Origin: Wolfiporia cocos
Lineage: Eukaryota > Basidiomycota > Agaricomycetes > Polyporales > Phaeolaceae
Assembly: GCA_029448655.1 (NCBI GenBank)
Contig: JACCLO010000003.1
Span: 682,001 to 746,000 of the forward strand
DNA length: 64,000 bases
Reading direction: 5' to 3'
Part shown: positions 1 to 11,896 of the stretch, piece after piece
How positions within the stretch are numbered: position 1 is the stretch's first letter
Layout: each line of letters begins with the position of its first letter
The notes under the pieces: generated by a model
What the model was told of the DNA's origin: nothing
The model's input: only the letters and a program-made list of their open reading frames with translations
Database searches by the model: none
Translations under genes and position numbers: made by a program

Positions 1-2639
1 TTTTGCATGTGCCTACATCGTAAGCGACTGAACGTTAGTCGTCCTTCAAAGCTTCCACTGTGTTCATATCCAGTATAAATGGTTGTCAATTAACCTCTTC
101 GATCTGGTCGCGACTTTGATTAAATTTCATATTAGAGCTGAACTGTCCGCAGTCATCACCTTCGCCTTCGGATACGGCCGGTATCTGTCACATAAACTAC
201 GCGGGATGCGAAGATATTGTACAATCGCTGTGCAGCGACGCCTGCGGTAGCATCATGATGAGTTCAGGGCCAACGAAATGATCATCTCGGTTATGACAAG
301 GCTCGCAACAATGGAGACCTACGTAAGCTAATTGTGATGCCGTACAACGTGCGCTGGTGCATTGGATGGAGACATTCCTAGCCAGAGCATGACCCTCGGC
401 GCCCAATTGCGGCGGTGCATATTATCAGTCTGCGCACAAGTTTCGCCAACGATGCGCAAGCTAGTGGGAAAGCGACCTGGTGCGACGCATCTTCTCAATG
501 ATCCGGTCAGCTGATGCGAAGCGAGTCGAGGGTATTACGATGGCCATCGACTCCCACCTCCGAATCGAACTCATGGCTACCTGTGGCCGAGGTGGGCATC
601 GACCGGCAGTTGGCGAGAATGATACGAGTTAGAGTCCCGCCGTCGACCCTGAATATCGAAATCAACGACGTTGTGCGCAGCTGCTATGAAATCACAATGT
701 CATTTCCGAGGGTCGAGCTCTGCAGGGGCGGCGTCGGCTCAAAGTCTGTTTTCAAACTCAAGCTGCGGAAAGGTCTGCTGGATCATAGAGTGACACAATG
801 AATTGCTGCCACCCAGGCCCCGGATGCACAGGTATGCACATGCGTTTGAATCACGTCTAAATTCCTGCCTCATCGAGCACGGATCATGTCTGGGCACACT
901 CGACAGCTGCGATCAGCATCATAATCTTGATTTCGCGGCCAGAAATGAATATGATCTTGATTGTGATGAGCTGTGCTTCGATGTGCCACTGAGGGGCTGG
1001 ACGCGAGCCACAGACGAGACAATATATCGGACACGGACCAACAATCAGTCAGACACCGTTCGTCACACCTACGACGCACGTCCGGGCAGCTGAGCCGTCC
1101 AATTCAGCAGATGACACTGCCCACTGACTCATCCCGTCCGTCCAGCAAGACAATGAGCCGTCCTGGCGCGCACACGCATGCTCCGCCCGCACTTCACTGC
1201 TCATGCATGCCGTCAGATGCCCCCGCGCAGACACACGCACCAGGAACGCACCAGGAACAGAACTACGTTCCAAGTCGCGGTGGCGACGCAGCACACGCCC
1301 ACACCGAGCCCAAGAGCGGTTCCTCCGCTAGCCAAGCCACGGATTCAGACCCAGGCTCCGCGCGCATAAGCACAAGGGCCGCCGCCTCCATCCGTCCGTC
1401 CGCTCTCAAGCACCACGCTCCCACACCCACGCCGGGCCCAGGCCACAGCCACAGCCACGGTGCACCGCATCCCACCAATCGCCAGTCACCAATCGCCACC
1501 GAGCACTCACCGCCCACCGCCCGTTCTCCGGTCAAGCGGACTCACAGACCTGGCCGAGCTCGATCCTGCCTATCGGGCCCTCCAGCTGCTACTGCGCCCG
1601 GGTCGAGCGGCCCCAACCCTGCGCCCACGCTCCCCGCGCGTCTGCGGCGGAGATGGTGGCTTGATGATGAGCGGGCTCGCGCGATCGCGCGGGAGGGGTG
1701 AGGGCCCGACCGCGCTCGCTCGCTGCGCCGGCATTCGTCAAGCTGGGACGTTGCCACCCGGTGTGGTGTCGCGGGCGCGCGGGCCATCCAGGGCGTGTCG
1801 CCCTGCGATTGCGATTACGCAGGTCGCCGCGCACCCGACAGTCCGGCCGAGCATACCCCGCGCGGGGCGTCCCGTCGTGCGCGCCCCGGGGTCGCGGCTT
1901 CGCGCCACGCAACGGGGGGTGGCGGGCCGGGCGCGTCTCTCTTGCTTCTTGTGGCTGTGGCTGTGGCTGTCGTCCGCCGGGCCCAGCCCGCGCCTCCCCG
2001 GGACGGCGCGCGCAGAACAGGATAGGGGGAGCCCTCGAAGATCGCGCAGGGTCTGCTGAGGGCGGAGATGTCCCGGGTGTAATGTAAGGAGCAGCCCTCG
2101 AAGATCGTGACTGGCGGGCCGGGCTTTTGGGACGGATGTGCGAAGAGAGGTTCGCGCGCGGGGTTGGGCGAGGGCGACGTGCGTCGGCACGGATGCAGGG
2201 AAGGCGTGGTGGTGGGAAGAAGAGGCCCGTGGAGGAGAAGCGTGCTTGCACTCTAATTTGCCGGGGCCAATCGGCGGGCACCGCGGCGGGCTTCTGCGGG
2301 CTCGCGCGCGCGGGGTTACGGGGGTGCCCGCTTGCAGGAGATCAACCAACCTACGCTTGCATGGAAGTGCTCGAGCGGCGTCCGCGCGGCAGGGCCCTGG
2401 GGCTTCGCGCCGCGCTCTTCGGCCGCGGACGCAGGGAAGGGACGGGGGCGTGTAGCGACGCTGGACGCCGCGGTCGGACTGGCGCCGTGCTGTGGCTCGC
2501 TGCTCGGGTGCACAGGTCATTCCGATATCACACGTCGACGCACCCAGGTCTCGGCCGTCGAAATGCATCCGCGCGGACGCCCCGTGCGTGTGTCTGTAGT
2601 CCGAATAGACGTCGGGTTGGGGGCGCTGCACGCACGTAA
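1..2639. other. GC-rich non-coding stretch, no gene recognised
   Basis: I see no reading frame with a conserved domain or a convincing exon-intron chain. From about 1.1 kb the DNA becomes strongly GC-rich, so long overlapping open frames occur by chance on both strands; they encode Arg/Pro/Ala-rich low-complexity peptides. A short direct repeat, ccctcgaagatcg, occurs near 2030 and 2095, and a GTGGCT microsatellite sits near 1950-1970. Confidence 0.5.
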
Positions 2640-3330
2640 ACGCGCGATGGCTGGGTCCAGGCCGAGGACGGGGATGAAGACAGGGTCGGTTGTTGGTAGG
2701 AAATTCTACGGCGCTGCACCGTCGAGCTCCACGCGTGCAGTGTCTGCGCGGTGATCACGTCTGCGGACGTACGACCGCACAGAATGGGAATGTTGGCGGC
2801 TCCGACCATCGAGGTCGAGGCCGGATCCCGTTTTGTTTCAGGGAAACTGTCGAGTCAGGACTGCGCCACATAGATGTAAACGCGTGATGGCTGGGTCCAG
2901 GCCGAGGATAGCTGAGGATATTGTCCGACGGCGTTATATCATCGAGTTCCGTGCGTGCAGTGTCTGCGCGGTGATCACGTCTGCCGCACAGAGAGAATTG
3001 AGGCAGCTTCGACCACCGAGGTCGAGACCAGATCTCGTTCTGCTGCAGGGAAACTATGATTCGAGTCAGGGATGCATCGGCGGGTCTGGGGGCACAGATG
3101 TAAACGCGTGATGGCCGGGTCCAGGCCGAGGACGGCGGAGGATAGTGGCTGAAAACCCGACGGCATTGCGATGACTGTGCGGTGATCACGTCTGCATACC
3201 GCACAGAACGAGGATTTTGGAGCCTGCGACCGGGGTCGAGGCCGGATCTCGTTTGCTGCACGTACTCTGAATCGGGCCAGTGATGCTTCGGGATCACACC
3301 TCTAGATGTGGCCGTGAGGCAAAAACGTCC
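2640..3330. repeat. Three diverged tandem copies of a ~230-bp unit
   Basis: Each unit opens with a version of aacgcgtgatggctgggtcc followed by aggccgagga (about 2640, 2878 and 3102). About 95 bp later the first two units carry gtctgcgcggtgatcacgtc; the third has a shortened form, gcggtgatcacgtctgc. Then come accgcacagaa and gaggtcgaggccggatc. Copies run at about 2640-2876, 2877-3100 and 3101-3330, differ by substitutions and small indels, and are followed by a fragment near 3385. The array carries no shared reading frame, so it looks like a local non-coding minisatellite. Confidence 0.75.
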
Positions 3331-4117
3331 GCGCAGACGCAGACGTTCGCCCATACTCCGGCAGACGAGTATTCCCTGGCGCGGTCCAGGCCAGTACGGC
3401 GCCGGGTGTTGTTAACGCCGAAAACCCTGTGCTTTAGAGTGGACGCAGGGCGTGTCTAGAAGAATCGACGGTGGGGAACTGGAACGTACGACGACGTTAT
3501 GACGAACGTTCTGGAAGACACATGGACGAGGAATAGGAGCGTCAGAACTAGAACGGTGGGGCGGCCTACACGGAAAAGGCAGGCGTCCTGCCTGTTCAGG
3601 GTGGTCAGGGAGCCAATCGCGGTGTGGAGCGTGGATCGCGATCCGCCGCGGCGATCGACGCTTGGAGAGCACGCCGCGGGAGTCCGCTCGACCTCCCTCT
3701 CTGCGGCGGCGCGCGGCACGTAAAGACGGAAAGATGTCACGATCGTACATCTCTCCGCATTTGCAGGCCGCGCGGCTGTGTGAGGCCCAGACAGGGACAT
3801 TTGTATTTGCTGCGAGGCACTCACCCCGCGCAGGCGCTGCTGGGACAGAGACAAGGGCCATGCAGTGCGCGTCCCAGCAGGGCGTCCGCCGGGGACAGGG
3901 AGGATGGTATATATGCGCCGTATGTGGCTGCGCAGAGCGGGAGCCGAGCATCGCATCCAGGCAGTGGCACGATCTGGACCAAGACATGGACCAGTCTCGG
4001 TCGGGACGGGCAAGACGCGCGCCCATTGGCTGGGCCGAGGCCAGGCTTCCGCCCGTGCCGCTCTCTTATACCCACACGGACGACGAGGCCTGTGTCCGTC
4101 CGTCCAGCTCGCCTGCG
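3331..4117. other. Upstream region of the Ett1/Nro1-like gene
   Basis: No gene is recognised here. A TATATAT stretch at 3908-3914 lies about 200 bp before the chosen start of the downstream gene and could be a core promoter element, although the distance is long unless the 5' leader is long. Open frames on either strand have no family resemblance. Confidence 0.35.
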
Positions 4118-6629
4118 ATGCTCGTCGTCGCGCCCACCTCGTCCCTCGGCCTGTTCTTCCCGCCCCCCGCCCGCCCCGCCCCCGCCCCCGCCCGCCTCCC
4201 CCCCGCCCAGCCGCAGTCCCACAAACGCCCGCGCGGGCTCTGGCGCGGCCGTCGCGAGGGCTCGTCCCCCACCCTCAATCCGGCAGGTCGGTCCCACGCC
4301 TGCAGTCTCCCCGGGCCCTCGTCCGCGGGCGCGGCATGTCCGTTTCCCAGTCCCTATCTCTCCCCCCGCACCCACTCTCGCACGCCCTCCGTCGACCCCG
4401 AGCACGACGACGACGACGACGACCGCTTCTCCAGCACCTCCGCCTCTTCCAAGCGCAGACGCTGCGACTCGTCGTCCTTCGGTGAGCGCGAGTACTTCAC
4501 CCTCGGCGTCGGCGGCAGCAACAGCCGCTTCTCCCCGTACGCCGCCCACGCCACCGTCCACACCCCGCTGGCCGACCTCATCGACCTCGATAATGCGGCC
4601 CTGCGCCGTGCCTGCACCCCACACATAGCCACCCCTGCCGCGTCCCCCGTCCCGCTCGCTCCCATGTCCGTCCCCGCCTTCTCCTCGCCCGCAGCCTCGC
4701 CAAAGGGCAAGGAGCCCTCGGCGCCGAGCGCCGACTACGAAGACTGGGAGAACCTCAAGGAGCTCTTCGCGCACGCCGTCGAGCGCTACGATGGTGAGCC
4801 CCTTCCGTCGATCGCTGATCCGCGCATGGCGGAGGTAATGACCGAGACACGCGACGTCCACAGCTGACGACACCGCGGAGGCGCTCCCCCTCCTGCGCGC
4901 GGTCATGCGCGAGTGCCACCGCTTCCTCACCGTGCACCCCGACCCGTCCGTCGTGTTCGCCGACCGCCCGCCGTCGCGCGCGCACCTCCACTCGAGCCCG
5001 CGCGCGCACCGCCCACAGTCGCACACCAGCCGCTCCCCCGAGACGGACTGGGACCTCGAGCGCGCGTCCAGCTCCGTCCCGGACGTCGACCCCGACGCCG
5101 ACGTCCCCATGGAGCCGCTCCCGGCGCTCACCAGCCTCCCCCGGCGAGCACAGTGCGTCCCCCTGCATCCGCGCGCTAACCCCACTGACGCGCGCCCCAG
5201 CACACACGACCTCCCGACGGCGTTCCACGCGCTCTTCGGGATCACGCTCTTCCTCCTCGGCACGCTCGTCGCCGCAGACGCACGCGCCGCGCTCCCCGGC
5301 GACCCCGCCGAGCCGACCGCGTACTGGCTCGCCGCGCTCGACGTGTTCGAGACGGGCGAGAACCTCCCCCGCCGCACCGCCGGCCCGCCGCCCGCCCCCG
5401 CCGCCGGCCCGCGCCCCGCCGGCTTCGGCGACCTCACCGAGGACTGGCGCATGGCCGTCGCGTGGGGGCGCACGCTCGTCTGCCTCGCGGACGCAAAGGT
5501 CGAGCACACGCGGCGGCGCGCGCGGGAGCGGGCGGAGCGCCGGCGGGCGTCCCGCGCGGGCGCTCAAGACGGGGCCGGCGCGGAGGAGGAGGGGGAGGAG
5601 GAGTACGAGTCGGCGTACGCGCCGGGCGCGCAGCCGTTCGCACTGCGCGAGCCCGCGTGGGCGCCGCGCTCGGTGTGGGCCGCGGTCGCGGCGGCGCGGC
5701 CGCCCGTGTCGCGGCGGACGAGCCTGTACGCGGCGAGCGCGCACGAGGTGCTCGTGCTCGCGATGGACCAGTTCTCGCGCGGGATCTTCCACATGCCGCA
5801 CCCGCACGCGCACGCGGGCGAGCCGCACCCGCACGCGCCGCACGGGCACCGGCACACGCAGTCGCTCCCGTCGCCCGCCACCCCGCGGCACGGCTCGCCG
5901 TACCCGCACGCGCACGCGCGGCACGCGGCGGCGGACGCGCGCCCGTTCTCGCGCGCGCGCGAGCTGTTCACGCTCGCGTCGGAGGTGCTCGGCGTCGCGG
6001 AGCGCCTGGCCGGCGCGGACGCGCGCGCGTACTGGGCCGGGTGGGCGGACAGCGTGTTCACGCAGATGCGCATGGAGGCGGACGTGCGCGCGTGGCGCGC
6101 GCCGCTCGCCGCCGCGCGCGGGCGCTGCTGGCTCGTGCGCGGGAGCGCGCTCGCCGAGCGCGTCGAGCGCGTGCTCGAGGGGCGCGCGCCTGCGGGAGAC
6201 GAAGAGGGAAAGGCGGAGGGAGAGGGAGAGGGAAAGGCGGGAGGGGAGGAGGCGGGGAAGGCGGACGTGGACGGCGCGGCGGTGCTGCAGGGCCGGGAGG
6301 CGGCGGAGGCGCGGGAGGGCCTCGGGCGCGCGATCGAGTTCTTTGAGCGCGCGCGGGGCGCGGCGGCGGACGTGTCGCCGGAGCGCGCGTCGCGCTCGCC
6401 GCGGGCCGTGGCGGACGCGGACGCGCCGCGCGGGGGCGAGGGCGCGGAGGACGTGGGCCCGCTCCTCGCGGAGGCGCTGTTCACGCTCGCGAACCTGACG
6501 CCGGACGAGTGCGCGCGCGAGGAGCTGTATGCGCGCGCGCGGCGCGAGGCGGGGGAGCGGCTCGCGCGCGAGCTCGGGCTTGATGACGCGGACGAGGAGG
6601 AGGGGGACCGCATGGACGAGAGCGCGTGA
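4118..6629 (+). CDS. Ett1/Nro1-like TPR-type protein (probable)
   Basis: The model has exons 4118-4793, 4864-5152 and 5201-6629 and gives 797 residues. The start is uncertain because the first ~200 residues are Pro/Ser-rich with a six-Asp run and a KRRR-type basic patch. The recognisable core begins at WENLKELFAHAVERYD and, across the first intron, reads EALPLLRAVMRECHRFL, then an FHALFGITLFLLGTL helix, a WGRTLVCLADAKVEH helix and later helices rich in Ala/Leu, ending in an acidic tail. This pattern resembles the fungal Ett1/Nro1 family, nuclear proteins linked in yeasts to translation termination and to control of the Ofd1 oxygenase. That assignment is from memory of the family. A His-rich insert (HPHAHAGEPHPHAPHGHRH) interrupts the core. 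The second intron is 48 nt and in frame, so retention would leave the frame open. GC3 is extreme. Confidence 0.5.
4406..4423 (+). repeat. (GAC)6 microsatellite coding for six Asp
   Basis: Six perfect GAC triplets lie in frame in the Ett1/Nro1-like gene and make the acidic run next to a Ser-rich and basic segment. Length variation here would not shift the frame. Confidence 0.9.
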
Positions 6630-9446
6630 TGCGGCCCCGCGCGAGGTCTTGCGTTTGTTTATTGCGGGCGACGGTCTTGACGACCTCCCTCAACCCCGAC
6701 CTGACGCAGAACGCGACAGAACACAAAATGCGTCGCCCTTGGGTGCAACACTGGATACACGGATCGAAGCTCCCGTCGCCACGCCCCGCACACACCTCTT
6801 TCGCAACGGTGCCCCCCACATCGCGCTCTGCTTCCTCCGCTCTCGGCTCTCCTCTCTGTTAATTCACTCTGGCCTGCATCACTTGGTACGACCCTCACAC
6901 ATCATCGGCCCAGTCGCAAACATATGTTATAGTCTCTGCTCTTTCTCGCGTACACGGCGGCATCCAACTTCTCGGCTCGGCTGCATTACTTACACTGTAT
7001 TTTACTCTCTCCTCTGCTACACCTGCAATTCGGGCGCATACGCATAGTGTATCCTACCTCCGACCTTCCATCCAGTGCTCTCCGTACCCGGCATCCCACG
7101 ACGGAGTCGATGCACTACTTATTCGATGTTGATCACGATTCGCTGATCCCGCTGGTACGTGCGGGCTCGGGGTGGACGGCGCGCCCTACGACATACATAC
7201 GATATCGCTCTGCATGTGGCCGCTGCCCGCACGGGGTCCGGTCATGGGTCCTGCTTCCTCGGTACGCACTTACGTACGCTAGATGTAGAAATGTAATGGC
7301 AGCGTCTCCCGCTCGCCTGTGGCTTGTAACGCTCCGCCTCGGCCTCGCCGGGTAATAACGATGGTCGCGATCTGTCTCGGAGCTTGTGCCGGTGTGCGTG
7401 GATGGGCCAGTCGACGTAAGACGTTCTTACGTCGTACGAAGGTTGGCCGGTCAGACGACTCCTGCGGTGGATAATGGCTCCGGGGCAAGTTCAAGGGTGC
7501 AGGCCCGGTGACATAAAACCGTTGGCGGATATATCGTGTACATAATACCGGTGCCTTCGCTGTGCGAACAAGCCTTGTTCAACGTTGCCGCCCTTGATCG
7601 ATCGTGACGGCAGGCGGGAAAAGTAGAGCTGGGGGAAAGTGGTCTGCCCGTTGCAACAACACAGCGAACGTCGGTCGGATTTGGCGTTTCATTCTCGGAT
7701 CGATCCCGGCGACAAGGATACAGAGAGGTGCGAGTGTAAGAGAGAAGGACAATGCTCCGCAGCCCGAACGAAGACTCCGAGTTCCTGATTCAGAGGCGTT
7801 CAAGCGACAATGTGATTCCTTTCTAAACTTAGATTTTGGACCTTGTCGAACTCACCACCGGACATCGGAACGCTTCCCGCGACGCGCTTGTCCGGATCAC
7901 AGTTTATGTACATTGGCTTCACGATTGGGCGAGGGCTCACTCACGCGTAAGTATGTGTTAGTGATCCGCTTCAAGACATCTCTCCCACTCACAATGCTTT
8001 TCAACCGCAACCGGCTCGGACACGAGACTGCAGGTGCAGAGTCGAACCTCAGTGGAGATCGTGAAATCGACGAGCTGGGGATGACACATCAGCGCCGTGC
8101 CTAAACGCATGCTCCCTAACGTACCGTGTCTGAATCCATCCAAGCGAGCTACCCTCGATGCTTGCCGCCTTTCCGGAACGTGCGCATAGCGCATAGACAA
8201 ATCAAGCTGGGACGGGCTGCCAGTCTCATAAAATTCGCGGAAAGAGAAGAACTTCGCTGGGTTCCTGCCACACATCAACGTACTATCGCATGAGAGGGAT
8301 ATCAGAAACCCTGTTGAAGACGAGATGCTCGACCTCGGATAGTCTCGTTAGTATTTTGATTTTCCAGAAGTTCTCTGTCTGGATTTTGAGCGGGTCGACG
8401 GGACCAGTCGGGGTAAAAATAGTGTGCCACGGTCGTATCACGATCTGCCATGGGATACGTTCGTCGAGACGACCCTTGAGATGGTGCAGATGATGAATAC
8501 AGTGTGCTTTGTCGAGCTTGGGTAAAATGTGGCGTGTATGGCTTTTGGCAGGCCTAGAATTTAATGACAATGGAGACAACTCACTTCTTTATCGGCGCAA
8601 TTCTTGTGAGTCTCGGCATGGTATAGTAGTAGCAGATGTAGGTAGATAGCAAGCAGAGGAGAGGCGGTCAAAAGAGGGCCAGTTAGATCCCTCCGAGTGT
8701 CCGCCATAACGAGGTGGATACAATCGGATTGTTGTCTTCGCTGATCGTAGGTCTTCTGTGGCGGCAATAGCTGGAGTGATCGGCCTGGTCGTTTACTCTG
8801 CTAATATGATACGTCGAGCAAGCAGAGAAAACCAATGGAGTGGCGTACATAAGTCTGCATTCACCGGCAGGCATTGAACGACGTGAATGTACTTCATACC
8901 GTTGTCATGAAACTGGCGGCGGGCATGGCGTGAAGACAGCGACGGCGAAGAGGTCATATTGCTGACAGTGTGCTGAGAGACGATTATCTGGAATGGAGTG
9001 ACTGACTGTGGCTGAAATCGCAGAATGGGCATTGGTACAACAGCTGCTTGCAAATAACCACTTCTTATACCGTATGGTGGTGCTCGAGCTTCATGCTCGC
9101 TTTGAAAGCAGCACAGCTGGACTTCACTCTGTGCAGCCAATTGTTAGTACGGCCAACACGGGTCCACGATGCATTTAAAACGGGTCACAAGCATTAGCTG
9201 ATTAGAGCCAATCATTAATTATTCATGAATCGTTCCTGATCAATGTAACGGTCTATACAAGTTCGCGCAATTATGTGCGGCATCTATTCAGGTGCAAGCA
9301 ACGCGACAGTCTGCGCTGGGATAGTCTTATGAAATAGCATACGGCCATAATTAATGCAAGGCTATATTTTATCGTTTAGCCACCCGAAGAAAATAGTCAC
9401 AATAAATACCAAGTACTCAACACACACATAGATAACCGGCAAGCAG
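6630..9446. other. Intergenic region without a firm gene
   Basis: GC content falls quickly after about 6.9 kb. No conserved domain is seen on either strand. The only candidate is a short minus-strand reading frame at 8283-8619, listed separately. Other frames, such as 7604-8104 (+) and 8793-9140 (-), lack splice-consistent extensions or family motifs. Confidence 0.4.
8283..8619 (-). CDS. Doubtful small hypothetical protein
   Basis: An ATG at 8619 opens MPRLTRIAPIK. It could join, across a gtgagt...attctag segment of only 31 nt, to a frame containing KLDKAHCIHHLHHLKGRLDE and KIQTENFWKIKILTRLSEVE, ending in TAG at 8283. This would give about 100 residues. The putative intron is shorter than the 46-62 nt seen elsewhere in this window, and I recognise no family. 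It may be chance or a relic of a longer gene. An alternative frame through the same segment is also open. Confidence 0.15.
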
Positions 9447-11896
9447 CTACCACCACGGATGGCAATCGCCCCCGTCCCAGACCCACACGTCTGCCTCGTT
9501 GCCCACGACCATCTTCGCGCGCTCCATCCACGCCCCGCCATACACGTCGCGAACCCACCACCGCACGGCGCGGTGCGCGAGCACCCACTTGTACCACACG
9601 TAGAACTTCCACCCGTAGCTCGTCACCACGCGCGGGTTCACGAGCACGCGCTGCAGGTTGAAAATGCGCCGGAAGTCGTATGGCAGCAGGAACGACTCGC
9701 TCGAGAAGCATTCGCCCGCGTCGCGGTCTGACGCGCGGAACCGCAGGGGCGGCGTCAGCGCGGGCGAGGGCCCGAGCAGCGCGGGGTTGCGCGCCGCGGG
9801 GTGTGTGGATGGGAGCGCGTGCGGGAGTGGTGCGGTCGACAGCGTGTGGTTCGAGCGGAGCGATATGGGCAGCAGCGGATCGGCGGAGAAGACGACCATG
9901 CCATTCCAGCACGTGAAGACGGGCACGGGAGCATCCTCATACATGCGCTCAATTGACGGCTTGTCGATGAAATATGGCCAACTGGTGCATAGTTCGTCAA
10001 GTGAGCGAGCGAGCCGTAAGCGCAATAATGAAACACCCACATGGTGCTCGTGAGATGGCCCAGACGGTCGCGCAGGACCCAAGCATCGTAGCCACTGTGC
10101 CACGGTCAGATGTTGCTCTCTGGCCAACCGCTACGCACTCACCCAAAGTGGTTGAAGTCGAGCGCACATGCCATGTCATACTTGCCGCCATCCGTCTCGA
10201 TCAGCTCGATGACGCTCTCGGGCTCGACAAACACGTCATTCGAGAACAGCACGCGGTCATACCCGCCATATTGAACGAGCGGCTCAAGCACGCGGTTCCG
10301 GATAGCAGCAAGGAAGTTGATGCGGTTATTGAACGACAGGTCTGCCGGGCGCTCGATCGCGTCGTCGTCGCGGACGAGAATGCGGTGCGCGACGCCAAGG
10401 TCAGTGAGCGTGTCGGAGAATGAGAGGAGGAGTTCCGCTGAGTTGTCGTTTGAGTGCGATTCGACGATGGAAACGAAGACGTTCGCAGTGCCCAGGTAGG
10501 TGATCACGGCCGTGAATGTGGAAATCCAGTACGGTAGGACGTCTTTGTTGCTGGAGAATGCGGCAGCAATGAAGATTTTCTCTGTGTGAGGAGATGTCAA
10601 CATTGGTCAGCAAATATAGTGCAGATTCCGACTTCCGGGTAACAAAGGATAGCAGGTCATAGGTGGAATCCTATGCGACGCCGAAACGCTGCAGCGGACT
10701 GCTGCCACGGGATGGCACTACCCAAAACAGTCATGCACACGAGTCATGTACAAGCCTGTGCAAAACGAGGATTCATGTTCATGTTCATGACCACCATCGA
10801 GGGACAGCAAGTAACATCCTTGTTACCCACAAGTCATCATCATTCTACTATGAAGGCTGTTTCAAAACTCTACGTTGACCTGCGCGCACATCTGGCGTCG
10901 AATCGATTCGCTGCATTCGCCTGCATTGCAGTGGTGCTACGAGTTAGGGTCGAAGTGGCAAAAATGAGCAGGGAATTGCATCAACATCTGCCAGATAATG
11001 CCGCTGGAGATTCTCGTGACCCTTACATCGAGACCTGGAGCTATGGAGATGCCAAGGGCCGCAGCAACGCCAGGAACACACACTTTATGTGATGCCTGGA
11101 CTGGTACCGGTAAGAGCCGCAGTGTAACGGACACGCGAGACTGATAATGATTACAGAGGAGCGAGCGCCAGCGAGTATCGGTTCGGTGCATGATGTGTAG
11201 GGCACAAATAAAGAGGTGGGGTGATGATGGGCGCGAAAACTGAACAAAATGAAGACGTGATGACGTACCCCCTTTGCCATATCCTGTGGGTTTGATGGTC
11301 GCATCTGCTAGAGCATGCTGCAGCGCAGGACGGAAGCGAACATCGTTCGGGTGTTCGTAGTGTGTAGCCTCCCAGATGCCGACGAACGAGATCGACGCGT
11401 ACAGCACAATCTGCAACCACCAGAAAACGACGGGCCACTTCAGCGTGCGCAGCGCTCTTCTGCGCGACGTAGGAAGTGGGGGGCTTGAGGGACGCTCATC
11501 GTCAGGCAGGAGCCCTTCGCCGGCCTCGTCCTCCGAAACCCGAGGGCTGCCAGTCCTGCTGCGTACATACCTGCCTTTCCGCGTCCGGGACCACCAGAGC
11601 ATCGCCTCCCAGCCAAGCAAGATCACAAGCCATAACGTCGCGGTGAATGTCACGGCAGCGAGCGCGAGCGTCCAGTTACGCCAAGAGCTGGGGAAAGCAG
11701 GCTTCCAAAGGCCGTTGCAGTCGTACACTCCACACCAGTAGCGCACGGCATAGGCGTAGGTGAACAGAAAAGTGATAAAGGGGAGGATAAAGGGGAGCCT
11801 CAGTACACGACCAAAGATGCGAAGGACGCGAACAACGTCGTGGACGGTGAGGCCGACGTTCCACCGCGGCCTGGCATAGCCCTGCGACGCGAGCAT
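9447..11896 (-). CDS. CAP59/CMT1-type alpha-1,3-mannosyltransferase (GT69)
   Basis: Exons 11269-11896, 10143-10581, 10041-10094 and 9447-9981 (complement) join in phase to 551 residues. The N-terminal part has hydrophobic segments (RLPFILPFITFLFTYAYAV, an ALAAVTFTATLWLVILLG stretch, and VVFWWLQIVLYASISFVGI), as expected for a Golgi or ER membrane enzyme. The catalytic part reads TGYGKG/EKIFIAAAF, YLGTANVFVSIVESHSND, IRNRVLEPL, VLFSNDVFVE and FTCWNGMVVF. Those are hallmarks of the CAP59/CMT1 family, which transfers mannose from GDP-mannose in capsule or wall glycan synthesis in basidiomycetes. An extra 5' exon is possible because M1 sits close to the first membrane segment. Oddly, the first intron (10582-11268) is 687 nt, against 48 and 59 nt for the others. 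Confidence 0.9.

Noticed and set aside
541..610. tRNA-like box B (gttcgattc) on the minus strand
   Set aside because: No matching box A at the right distance and no cloverleaf could be drawn.
3821..5509. 562-codon open frame on the minus strand
   Set aside because: It is antisense to the Ett1/Nro1-like gene in very GC-rich DNA; the peptide is Arg/Gly/Ala-rich with no domain, a known artefact of high GC3.
10673..11092. 139-codon plus-strand frame inside the long GT69 intron
   Set aside because: There is no domain, signal peptide or codon-bias support; kept only as a note under the long-intron finding.
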